NCBI GenBank assembly: GCA_032690845.1
Contig: CM064417.1
Coordinates: forward strand, 14,042,501 to 14,106,500
Source: Eleusine coracana subsp. coracana
Lineage: Eukaryota; Streptophyta; Magnoliopsida; Poales; Poaceae
Direction: 5' to 3'
DNA length: 64,000 nucleotides
The translations under genes were made by a program, and so were the position numbers. Of this stretch, positions 1 to 8,999 are shown one piece after another (the first letter of the stretch is position 1; every line of letters begins with the position of its first letter). The notes below the pieces were generated by a model. It was not told the origin of the DNA. It saw nothing but the letters and a program-made list of their open reading frames with translations, and made no database searches.

Positions 1-240
1 ACGAAAATATATAGGCTTCCAACCTCCAACTAGTTGTTGCTCCATGAAATCAGCTTTCTGGGCCAACTAACCGGACTGTCCGGTCACTGCCTGACCGGAC
101 CGTCTGGTCACTGTAGATCCAGTTCCAATGGCTCTGTCCACTACTGATCCTCTATACTGACCGTAAGGTCCGGCCAACTGACCGTACCATACCGGCCAGC
201 TGAAGGTATAATTTTGCATGCTTTTATAGCTTAAATTTCA
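1..240. repeat. Unclassified repeat fragment with CCGGAC-type motifs
   Basis: No coding sequence is visible. The stretch holds several imperfect copies of an ACCGGAC(N)GTCCGGT-like palindrome, around 70-120 and 160-200. The same style of motif occurs in the LTRs and internal DNA of element Y further right, so this is probably the edge of another retrotransposon, cut by the window start. It interrupts or abuts the antisense frame of element A. Confidence 0.35.
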
Positions 241-256
241 GCTACCGACCCCGCTC

Positions 257-955
257 AGCTTGTGTAACAGATGCTGAAGAAAAATTAAGATTCAAAACCA
301 AAGAAACGCTCAGCTAGAAAGCGGACTGGCCAAAGCTGAAACAATATTCAAGAAGGTCGTGGATGAACTAAATAAATTCAGAAAATCCTTCAAAGAGGTG
401 GAGAAGCTCAAAGAAGAGTACAAGGCAAAGGCGGGCACTCTTGAAGCGGAAAAAGCCGATGCCAAAAAACGTCTAAAAGGTAAGTTTTTGAGCCTGTATT
501 ACCCACGCCGCCGAGTCCATACCTGCAGGAAAAATGTGTAATAATTGTGTTCCTGTAGGGTCAAAAAGGGCTTATGAGGTGTTACAAAAGAAATTTATTG
601 AAGGTGATGAAAATCTTTGCTAGTCTCTTGTAGCTCTACAAAAAGACGCGGAGGCGGTTGCCCAATACATCATTCCAGAAGAAAAACCACCCAGGTGTCG
701 TGACCTTCTCACTCGGCTACAAGAAGCCCCAAGCCGAGTGAAAGAGCATGCTCGGCATATTGCAGCACTGGCAGGCACTCAAGTATTGGCTATCGCCAAA
801 TGCCATATTCTAGAGATTAAACTGAATGTGGTTGCTAAAGGTTTCCATGAAGACCTTTCTGACGAACAATGCGAAGCTGTAGTAATAGAGGCGCAGGAAA
901 CTGCAAATATTTTAATTGACCAGATAGAACTAGATCCATTACCAAAAGTGTAATG
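257..955 (+). pseudogene. Opposite-strand extra ORF of element A, C-terminal part
   Basis: Two pieces are recognisable. The first (about 359-479) encodes a Lys/Glu-rich coiled-coil segment; the second (about 559-952) ends in a stop after a conserved tail. A GT at 480-481 and an AG at 557-558 bound a plausible 79-bp intron. The tail (from about 738: His-Ala-Arg-His-Ile, Gly-Thr-Gln-Val-Leu-Ala-Ile) aligns by eye with the end of the equivalent frame in element B (19993-20346). In grass Tat elements an extra ORF between pol and the 3' LTR, antisense to pol, is known. In-frame stops upstream (around 320) and loss of the N-terminal half show decay. Confidence 0.6.
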
Positions 956-1489
956 GTTTGTATTACTATTATCAGACGATATTTCACAACTAATGATGTA
1001 ATAAAATGTAATTCAGTAGACCCTTAGGATCTAGATCCATCACCAGTATTGTGACGAATTATTGGGCCATGCTGCTTTGTTTATGTATTGTATGAACTCA
1101 TGTTAAACACTCACAACCAATACACAATCCATGTCAGCATTCTAAACAATGTTCCTAATAACCGATATGAACCATGGAGACTAAGAACCCAATCGATCAA
1201 GCATATGCGAATTAGGAAAATTGCCTCGGTCCACAACAGACGAGATGAACCCTCGAGACTAGGAACCCACTTGGTCAACATGTGCGAGTGGTGGTAATAC
1301 CAAGAACCAAAATTTGAGTCATGACTATATTGAACAAGGTAAGAGATTATTTCACAAAAATTGTAAATTGTATGACAAATTATCATGACCGCAAGTTATA
1401 TGTATTCATAAACAAACTGCTAAAACTAAGCATAGAAACGATGTAGCTGAGATATGTTCCAAGAACTAGGAAGGTCTGACCCATCCTCG

Positions 1490-2630
1490 CACATCAACCG
1501 ATATGCACCTGGCCGAGTGACCTCCTTTACGATAAAAGGTCCTTCCCATGGAGCCGACAGCTTATGCTTGCCAACCGTAGACTGAACTTGTTTTAAAACC
1601 AGATCACCTATTGCGATATCCCGTAACCTGAGGTTTTTATCGTGATACCGCCACAGGCTTTGCTGATACTTGGTCGACGAACCAGAGTGGCATCACGTTT
1701 TTCTTCCAACAATAGGAGGTCATCACACCGATGTTCATTGGAAGTCTTTTCTTCATATGCTACCACGCACGGCGAGGTAAACAATACTTCGATCGACAAC
1801 ATGGCTTCGGATCCGTAAACTAACAAAAACGATGAGTGCCCCATGGCTTGACTGATATTTGTTCGAAGCCCCCACAGTACTGACGGTAACTCTCGAACCC
1901 AACGTCGAGCATACTTCTCTAATCTATCAAATATGCGAGGCTTAATTCCGAACAATAAGAGGCCATTCGCCTGCTCGACCTGGCCGTTACTTTGTAGATG
2001 GGAGGTAGAAGCATAGCCAATCTTGAACCCCACCTGATTCGTGAAATCCTTAGACTCTTATGCCGTGAGCTGACTACCGTTGTTAGTGATGATCTTGTGC
2101 GGAGCACCAAATCGAGTTACTATTTTGGTCATGAACTCGATAGCCTTTTTTGCATAAATTTTTCTGACTGATATCGCCTTAATCCATTTAGAGAATTTGT
2201 CCACTGCCACGAACAAATGAGTGAAACCTCCTTGAGCCTTCTGAAAAGGGCCCAAGATATCTAAACCCTAGACTGAGAACGACCATGTTATCGGGATATT
2301 TTGAAGTTTGGTGGCAGGTACGTGCATCTGGCGGGCAAAAAATTGGCGACCTTCGCATTTTCGGACGATATCTTTTGCGTCAGCAAGCGCTGTGGGCCAA
2401 TAAAACCCTTGTCTCATTGCTTTGGTTGATATAGTTGAGGGACCCATGTGGTTATCACATATGCCAGCATGGATTTCCTTAAATATGGCGATGCCCTCCT
2501 CCCGTGATAAGCACTTTAACAGTACCCCATATGGGCTTTGTTTATACAAGAGATTGTCAATGGTGCAGTATAGCCTTGACTTGTGGATGATATGAAGGGT
2601 TTCTTCTTTGTTGGCAGGCAACATTCCACC
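1490..2630 (-). pseudogene. Element A integrase
   Basis: Read right to left, 2624-2268 holds the zinc-binding N-terminal region (His...His...Cys-Glu-Gly-Arg, where the second Cys of the HHCC finger appears as Arg) and a conserved 'GFYWPTALADA' stretch. Then 2255-2058 holds the core with 'AVDKFSKWI' (first Asp) and 'IITNNGS', where the usual second Asp (TDNG) is Asn. Finally 2033-1608 holds the third-acidic-residue region ('SNGQVEQAN') and the downstream 'WVRELPSVLWGLRTN' block. At least two stops separate the pieces. With the finger and one catalytic position altered, this is a dead integrase. The order and motifs are otherwise standard for Ty3/gypsy Tat elements. Confidence 0.85.
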
Positions 2631-2639
2631 GCTTAAATA

Positions 2640-3170
2640 CTCGATGAATGGAGTTCTCTAGTCTATTTCTATTAAAACGACTTGCGGTGTTGCCTCTTTG
2701 CGTGGGACAGCTTGCACCACAGTTTGCTGGGTCAGTACAAATGGCTTGTGTAGATCATCGACAAATACTCCATCAAGTATTTTAGCTCTGCTGGACCCAA
2801 GCTTGGCCAACACATCTGCGTCCTCATTGAACTTTCAAAGGACGTGCTTGTACTCGATGCCATCAAACTTGTCTTTGAGCTTCCAAACATTAGTGCAATA
2901 TGCTATCATGCTTTCATCAGAACAACACCATTCTTTAGTCACTTGATTGATTACAAGTGCCGAGTCACTAGAGATACTTATCCGTCTGACGCTGAGTGAA
3001 ATGGCCGTTCGCAACCCATATTGGAGAGCCTTGTACTCCGCTGCATTGTTAGATGCGCGAAAATGCATTCGAAGGACATGGCGCGTCTTGACTCTGTCTG
3101 GGGATACTAGTATTACCCCTACACCGGCCCCCTCCAGTTGTAAGGAGCCATCAAATGACATGGTCCAATA
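2640..3170 (-). pseudogene. Element A second (archaeal-type) RNase H
   Basis: The segment 3161-2835 reads as a plant Tat 'aRNH' domain. It starts with Phe-Asp-Gly-Ser (first acidic residue), continues with Ala-Ser-Asn-Asn-Ala-Ala-Glu-Tyr (Glu), then Ser-Asp-Ser-Ala-Leu-Val (Asp), and ends near 'DKFDGIEYKHV'. This extra RNase H, separate from the one fused to RT, identifies the lineage. A stop follows and the adjoining spacer toward integrase is degraded. Confidence 0.8.
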
Positions 3171-3178
3171 GCTTGTTT

Positions 3179-4620
3179 CTAGTGGTGTCGGCGGTAACTC
3201 GGACTCAGTCCACTCGACGATGAAACTAGACAGTGCCTAGCCTTTGTTGCATCGCGAGGCTTGAAGGTAATCTCATATGATCCAAGCTCAACAGCCCACT
3301 TGGCTATTTTCCCGGTTGCATCCCGGTTGTGTACCAGTTCGCCCAGCCCGAAGGATGTATGAATTTCGATCGGGTGATCTTCAAAATAATGCTTCAACTT
3401 ACGAGACGTCATCAGTAGTGCGTACACTAGCTTTTGGAGATGAAAGTACCACATTTTAGAATCTGATAAGACCTCACGGACGGAATATACCGGACGCTGC
3501 ACCTTTTGAGCCTTGCCAGCTTCCGCCCGTTTGACCGCAAGCACTATGCTGACAACGTGTGTGGTTGCAGAAATGTACAGCTGCAAAGTTTCCTTTGGTT
3601 TGGGGGGTGTCAACACCAATGGGCCACTAATGTAGGCCTTGAATTCTTCCAAGGCTTGTTGGGCTTCATCATTCCAGGCAAATGAATCCTGCTTCTTGAG
3701 CAGTCGGAAGAAAGGTAATCCCCTGATGCCGAGTCGTGACACGAATCGGCTGAGTGCCGCCATGCAGCCGGTCAACTTCTGGATATCTTTCTGAGAGTGT
3801 GGGCGTCTGATTCGCAATATGGCATTTATTTTCTGTGGATTTGCCTCAATTCCTCGGTGGGAGACTAAGAAACCGAGTAGCTTCCCTGACGGGACACCAA
3901 AAATGCATTTCTCAGGGTTCAGCTTCATGCTGTACTTTTGAAGGTTGTCAAATGTCTCGGCCAGGTCTTGTATTAAGTTGGAAGTGAGTCAGGTTTTGGC
4001 CACCACTTGTGTATGTAGGCCTCGGCGTTTCTTCCGATCTGGCTATCCAGGCATCATTGCATTGTCCGCTGGTATGTGGTGCCTGCGTTCTTTAGCCCGA
4101 AAGGCATCGTTGTATAACAAAAAGCTCCAAAGGGCATAATGACGACGTTTTTAGCTGGTCAGACTCATATAGGGGGATCTGATGGTACCCTGAGTAGGCG
4201 TCTAAGAAGCACAATAAAGCGCAACTAGCCTTTCAGTTGACCACTTGGTCGATACGAGGGAGGGTGAAAGGGTCCTTGGGACAGGCTTTGTTAAGGCCGG
4301 TGTAATCCACGCACATTCGCCACTCCCTATTCTTTTTCTGCACCAATACTGGGTTAGCTAACTAGTCGGGGTGAAATACTTCTTTGATGAAACTGGTCGC
4401 CTGTAATCGGCCGATTTCTTTTCTAATTGCGTCCTTACGATCCTACGAAAATCGTCTAAGGTATTGCCGCACAGGCTTAGCGCTCGGTCGAACATGTAGT
4501 TTGTGCTCAGCCTTTTCCCTTGGGACACCCGGCATGTCGAAAGGTTTCCATGCAAATATGTCTTTATTGTTATGAAGGAAAATGATGAGCGCGCTTTCCT
4601 ATTTAGCTTCTAGCTTGACC
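3179..4620 (-). pseudogene. Element A reverse transcriptase and first RNase H, inactivated
   Basis: The piece 3928-3179 is the C-terminal RT region ('MKLNPEKCIFGV', 'GKLLGFLVSHRGIEANP') joined to the first RNase H ('LQLYISATTHVVSIVLAV', 'YFEDHPIEIHTSFGLGELV'). Upstream, 4555-4358 and the DNA between hold the fingers/palm region in several frames. The catalytic YxDD box should lie at about 4000-4020. There the reading is Tyr-Ile-His-Lys, because bases of the two Asp codons are changed and lost. Element B keeps Tyr-Val-Asp-Asp at the same place. RT is therefore certainly inactive. Confidence 0.85.
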
Positions 4621-4654
4621 CTAATATTAGTGGTCTTGGATACATCATTATCAT

Positions 4655-5653
4655 CTAGTTGAATTTTTTTGACTCCACTGTCTCTGCCTGCACCGTGGCC
4701 TTTAGCACCTTATTCGGAGGGGGGTCGTGGATGGTCTCTTCCTTGTTTGCAACCACCATCTTCAACTCTGCGAGCTCCGATGCCATCACCATCTTTTTTG
4801 CCAATTTGCCACTCTGGTACTCGCAATCGTAGGAGGTTCTTACGTCCGAGTGTAGTGAGATGACTCCATTTGGTCCCAGCAGCTTCATCATCATGTATGG
4901 ATAATGTGGCACGGCCATAAATTTGGCGATGGCTGGCAACCCAATAATGGTGTGGTATGTGGAGTCTAGGTCCGCAACCTCAAAGGTGATGCGCTCCGTC
5001 CTGTAGTTCTCCCGGGCGCAAAATGTTACTGGTAGAGTGATCTGTCCTAGCGGGACTGTCTGCATGCCGGGGATCACACCATGAAAGGGTGACCTGCTGG
5101 GCTTGAGGTCGGTCAATGGTATGCCGAGCTCCTTGAAGGTCTTCATAAAAAGGATGTCCAGGCTGCTTCCCCCATCCACCAGTACTCTATGGAGCCGAAC
5201 TCTGTTAGCAATCGGTGATAGTACTAGCGGGTACTTGCCCGGTCTAGGGATGTGATCCGGATGGTCCAACCGATCAAAAGTTATCGGGAGCTCAGACCAG
5301 CGAAGGTATTGTGGGATTGCTGGTGATACCAAGTGAACCTCTCGATAAAGGATCTTCTGCTGGCGCTTTGAGTGAGCCGTAGACCTTCCATAGATGTAGT
5401 TGACCTCGCGCTCGGGGTCTTGAAACTCTTCCTTCTCTTCATCTTCCTTGTTCGTGTCCTTTTTGCCACCCTTGGGAATCCAGGGGCGCTCTTTGCAGAC
5501 CTTTAGAGCATGGTGCGCAAATCTCTTCAGCTTAAAGCATTCTTTGGTCTTGTGAGTGCCATCATGCAGCAGACAAGGGCCTTCAAGCATTTTGTCAAAG
5601 TCAACCTGAGTGACCTGTCTTTTTCGGTTGGGACGCTTGGTGTTGGCAACCAT
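4655..5653 (-). pseudogene. Element A gag end and protease
   Basis: A 332-codon open stretch. The N-terminal part carries a Cys/His cluster (Cys-Leu-Leu-His-Asp-Gly-Thr-His-Lys-Thr-Lys-Glu-Cys) like the degenerate zinc knuckle of Tat gag. The centre has 'ITFDRLDHPDHIPRPGKYPLV'-type sequence. The retropepsin active site follows as Val-Leu-Val-Asp-Gly-Gly-Ser-Ser-Leu-Asp-Ile-Leu-Phe, the usual Asp-Gly-Gly form in this lineage. A conserved 'SPFHGVIPG' and 'YHTIIGLPA' lie downstream. This is the longest intact piece of element A. It starts inside the polyprotein, so the first Met is not a true start. Confidence 0.85.
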
Positions 5654-5659
5654 TCTGTC

Positions 5660-7451
5660 CTGCTTTTGCTTCCTGTCGCCATCCTTATTACAATTGGACG
5701 GGCCCGACTAACCGTGATTTCACGGCACCTCGTCCTTGTATTGACGAACTTGGAAAAGCGTTGAGTTAACGGCTGCGTACTTATCAGCCATGGTGAACAG
5801 CTCCTTGACTGTGAGACTTCTGGCAGCATCCAATTTGCCGATCTTCTTGATTAAGTCGTCATCACGAAGCCCACCTTGGAAAGCGGCGATGACCTGAGCA
5901 TTTGAGATGTTGGGGATGGTGTTCTTCACTCAGCAGAAGTGCTGGATGTATTCTCGTAACGGCTCCCGGTCCTGCTACTTGATCCTTGCGAGCTCCCAGT
6001 GATTCCCGGGCCTATCGAACATTGCCTGAAAGCTAGTCATGAACTGCTTGCACAACTCCATTCAGGAACTAATGGAATTGGCAGGTAGATTAGTGAGCCA
6101 GCTTCTGGCTGTTAGGGCCAATCATACATGAAGATAATTCGCCATAACAAAGCTGTCGCCGCCGAGTGCTCGGATGGCCATCACGTAGACATGGAGCCAA
6201 TCGTAAGGGTGTGTCTTGCCATCATATTTCTCAAAGCCGACTGGTTTAAAGCCAGTTGTCCAGTTGACAGTTCAGAACTCTTGGGTGAAGGCCCTGATGC
6301 CGGCCTCATCATCGTAATCATCGAAGATGGGGGTTCGCTCCCATTCGCGACCAGCTTCTTGGCGATGTCTGTCCTCACGTCATCCATCGTTCCGTCGATC
6401 ATAATATCGATCATCTCAGGGTGGCTCTCTTCTGTCGTTGCACTCGTAGTACCGGTTGTTTACAAAACCACGGAGACATTGTTCATCTTCATATTCTCGG
6501 CCGGCCTCTTCATCCCGTTCTTGATGCAAGTTATTCAGCCTGACCCGGGCATCACACAGTGGTATGCCGCTGCGAAGATCAGCATGTGGGTTCCGGTCAT
6601 GGTAGTTCGTGATAGGCCACCGCCATGGTTCAATCGGCGGGGTCGCCTGTCGGTCGGTTCATTGCCGATCTCTTCTTTCCTGACTAGGCACTGAGCTAGC
6701 AGTGTCTGACGCTGAGTTACTCAACGTAGAAAGCGTGTTGTGCATCTCTAGTACTGCTGCCGCCTTAATGTGCGCTTTCAGCTTGTTGACCTGTGGTGTC
6801 AACTCTGGGCTTACTTGGAGCATAGGTTCTAACAAGTTCAGCGGGGCTGCCGTAGCTGTGATATTATGTTGCATCTGCTGTTGACCCCTGTGCGGCGCCT
6901 ACCGCGGATGTCTCCCTGATAGCGCCTCCTCCTGGGGCAGCCAGTGCTACCATGAAGACCTCGTAGTAATCCGATGAGTAGCTTTCAGAATCACTCGGCT
7001 CGTTGATCATGTCCAGGATTGACTCATGGTTGACGCCAATTGTAGCTACTAATCTTGACTTGAGAAAAAAGTTGCGATCTTTATCCGACTCTTCTATGTC
7101 AGGAGTCGAGAGATCGACCACAGTCGGATCCGAGTCGGCCAAGCTTGCCGATCAGTCCACTATGGGCAACACTAAGAAAGAACCTGGGAGGGTTCCCGCC
7201 TGGATAACTGCCTCTATGTTGTTGACGCCGAGAGGGAGCCGGTAGATCGGACCGATCTCGTGGTCGGCCGATGGGGCTTTTCTGACCGCTAGTTCTGAAG
7301 GCATGGTGGCTACCGGAAGTTCCACCAAGCATTGCTTGATGAGGCTCCCATTCTCATCAGCAACGAAGCTAAAGGCGCCGAAGCGGATCTTGTCTCCTGG
7401 GTGGAACTTGACGTCGAAGAAAGCCATCAATTTCAATGAAGTGAAACTCAA
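5660..7451 (-). pseudogene. Element A gag, broken into several frames
   Basis: The frame nearest the primer site begins at about 7451-7410 and runs to 7152. Further pieces lie at 7142-6864, 6874-6659, 6414-6181 and 5929-5720. The last contains 'NAQVIAAFQGGLRDDDLIKKIGKLDAARSL...', matching the retrotransposon gag domain by eye. It is separated by frameshifts and stops from the protease frame that starts at 5653. Role: capsid-type protein packaging element RNA. It cannot be made intact from this copy. Confidence 0.7.
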
Positions 7452-7455
7452 TGCT

Positions 7456-7475
7456 GCCCCTTCCTAGCGCGCTAA
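7456..7475 (-). promoter_or_regulatory. Primer binding site-like sequence of element A
   Basis: The minus strand reads TTAGCGCGCTAGGAAGGGGC directly after the LTR end (…TCTCGACA, then G). Element C has the related TTGGCATGCCAGGAAGGGG at the same place. Both resemble the 'TTGGCGCGCCAGGTAGGGG' type of leader in grass gypsy elements. I do not assign the tRNA. Confidence 0.55.
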
Positions 7476-7476
7476 C

Positions 7477-7903
7477 TGTCGAGAGATAATCTCGATAGTT
7501 ATTCTAGGTATACGTATGAGTATGAAAGCCGATGGACACAGGACATAGGGTTTATACAAGTTCAGGCCTCCCGAAGGATAAGAACCCTACGTCTTGTTTG
7601 ATGTTCGTGTATTTCTAGGGTTCGCACTGAGTTTCGATTCTTAATACGAGTTCTGATCATCTTTAAGGACCCCCTGCCCTCCTTATATAACTGAAGGGCA
7701 AGTGTTTACATGGTAACCTATCATTCGGTTACATTTGATTCTATCTATACATCATATCTCTTGACTTAACTTATAGCCTACTCTAAACAAATATCCGAGC
7801 AGTTATCCTCTGGGCCTTAATCTCCAATGCTTCATAAACTAGCCTCTGGCCCACTTGGCCATATTACCGAGTGGATAAGTATCCAATATATTTATGTACC
7901 ACA
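7477..7903 (-). repeat. 5' LTR of element A (about 427 bp)
   Basis: The plus strand starts TGTCGAGAG and ends GTACCACA, giving TG...CA ends on the minus strand. It is bordered inside by the primer site and outside by element F sequence. A TATA-like box (minus TTATATAAG, about 7681-7689) is placed for the U3/R promoter. No second LTR is present to measure age. Confidence 0.7.
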
Positions 7904-8572
7904 CATCTCTCCTGTTCATCTAGCAGCTCGAGGTCGGTGTCAGCGAGAAGAACGTGTGGCTCATCCTCCTCCATGTTGTCCACAATTGGCGTTTGCCTCG
8001 TTGATTCATCCTGGACGGAGAAGTGTGTGCTCGAGCTGTCGTGTGAACGGCGTGAACCCGAACGCGTCACCCGCTGCATCAACGCCTTAGCCTTCTTCAT
8101 TTGCGTCACTTAAGCAAAAACACAAGAACAACTCGAACATGGGTTATGGGTTAGCAAATAAAATCTACCGCCTGTGTTGATCTTGCTAAGCTTTGCAAAG
8201 GACTTGAACAAACCAAAAACAAAGAAAACTAAAAAGGGAAATATTTTTGGTGGTTTTTGGAATGACAACTTTGGAGAAGCAATGTGAGAGCTCAAGAGCA
8301 AATGAGTGAAAGGGGGAGTGAAATGAGAAGTGAGCTTGAAATGGCAAAACACTCTCCCCTGGGCACTCAATTTATAGGAAAATTCCAAAACGGTCAAAAA
8401 CAGCTAGTGGGGAACCAAATCCAACCATTGGCAAAAGGCCAAGGTTCATGGGGCCCACACCCCTTCGGCCGAACATGGGTGTTCGACCGACTAGGGGTGG
8501 GTCCACTGGTCCCCCACTTTGGCCCATAACTCCCTAACAGCTATATTTTCTGAGCTGCAGGGGTTAGGTCCA
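7904..8572 (-). mobile_element. Element F: LTR plus start of a gag-like frame, interrupted by element A
   Basis: On the minus strand, TGGACCTAACC at 8572 starts an LTR that contains a TATA-like CCTATAAATTG (about 8366-8377). A Ser/Arg/Glu/Asp-rich frame (from the ATG at 8100 down to about 7904) then begins Met-Lys-Lys-Ala-Lys-Ala-Leu-Met-Gln-Arg and is cut by the LTR of A. I find no clear primer site between them, so the LTR end (about 8110-8150) is uncertain. The position of the TG end against the X LTR suggests F inserted into X at 8573. LTR style recalls Athila-type grass elements, but the lineage is unproven. Confidence 0.5.
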
Positions 8573-8999
8573 ATGTAATCTCCGGAGAAATCACAAGAGC
8601 AAAGGGGTAGAGATCACTCTCTGAATTTGATAGCACTCGGCTAACCAAAGGGGTTTCTTTTCAATTATCAAAACTGTTGCAAATGACTGAGATACAAGGT
8701 TTATTTATACTAGGAACATCCCTCCTAGTTGGGTGTGAAATGTTTAGGAGTTTCTACTAATTAAAGGGTAGGTGAATGGTGTAAAAATAGCAGTCACGTG
8801 AAGTCTCGCGCGACTATCAGCCTCCCTGGCAGTCTCCACTAAAATGATCATTACTCCCTAGTGGGAAGTCCAAATGACAAGACATTTATTGGAGGTGAAT
8901 ATAGACTTATTATATTTCCAGCCATTAATATTATCTGGGCAGAATATTTAAGTTCTGGTGCGCATGACTCTTGGAAGTTGCCTCTAATGTCAGCTGTCA
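8573..8999 (-). repeat. 3' LTR of element X, cut by element F
   Basis: On the minus strand it starts TGACAGCTGACATTAG at 8999, right after the internal region, and runs to 8573 where F begins. It matches 27456-27883 almost base for base, including a TATA-like TATAAATA (minus, 8702-8709). The full X LTR, rebuilt from the second copy, is about 680 bp, so roughly 250 bp lie beyond F, outside the window. Confidence 0.75.

Larger units (their letters stand above)
241..7903 (-). mobile_element. Element A: Tat-lineage Ty3/gypsy retrotransposon, decayed
   Basis: Read on the minus strand the order is 5' LTR (7477-7903), primer binding site (7456-7475), gag, protease, reverse transcriptase/RNase H, a second (archaeal-type) RNase H, and integrase. 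An opposite-strand frame lies beyond pol. The second RNase H between RT/RH and integrase is the hallmark of the Tat lineage. The 3' LTR is not in the window. Frames are broken by many stops and shifts, so the element cannot be autonomous now. It sits inside element F: F sequence resumes at 7904, and 7904-7908 (catct) would be the target duplication on this side. The other end is outside the window. Confidence 0.85.

Noticed and set aside
7827..8113. Plus-strand frames near 7,830-8,110
   Set aside because: They are opposite to the element F gag-like frame and run across the A LTR boundary.
8284..8529. 81-codon plus-strand frame as a gene
   Set aside because: It lies within the LTR of element F and reads opposite to its promoter; no motif.
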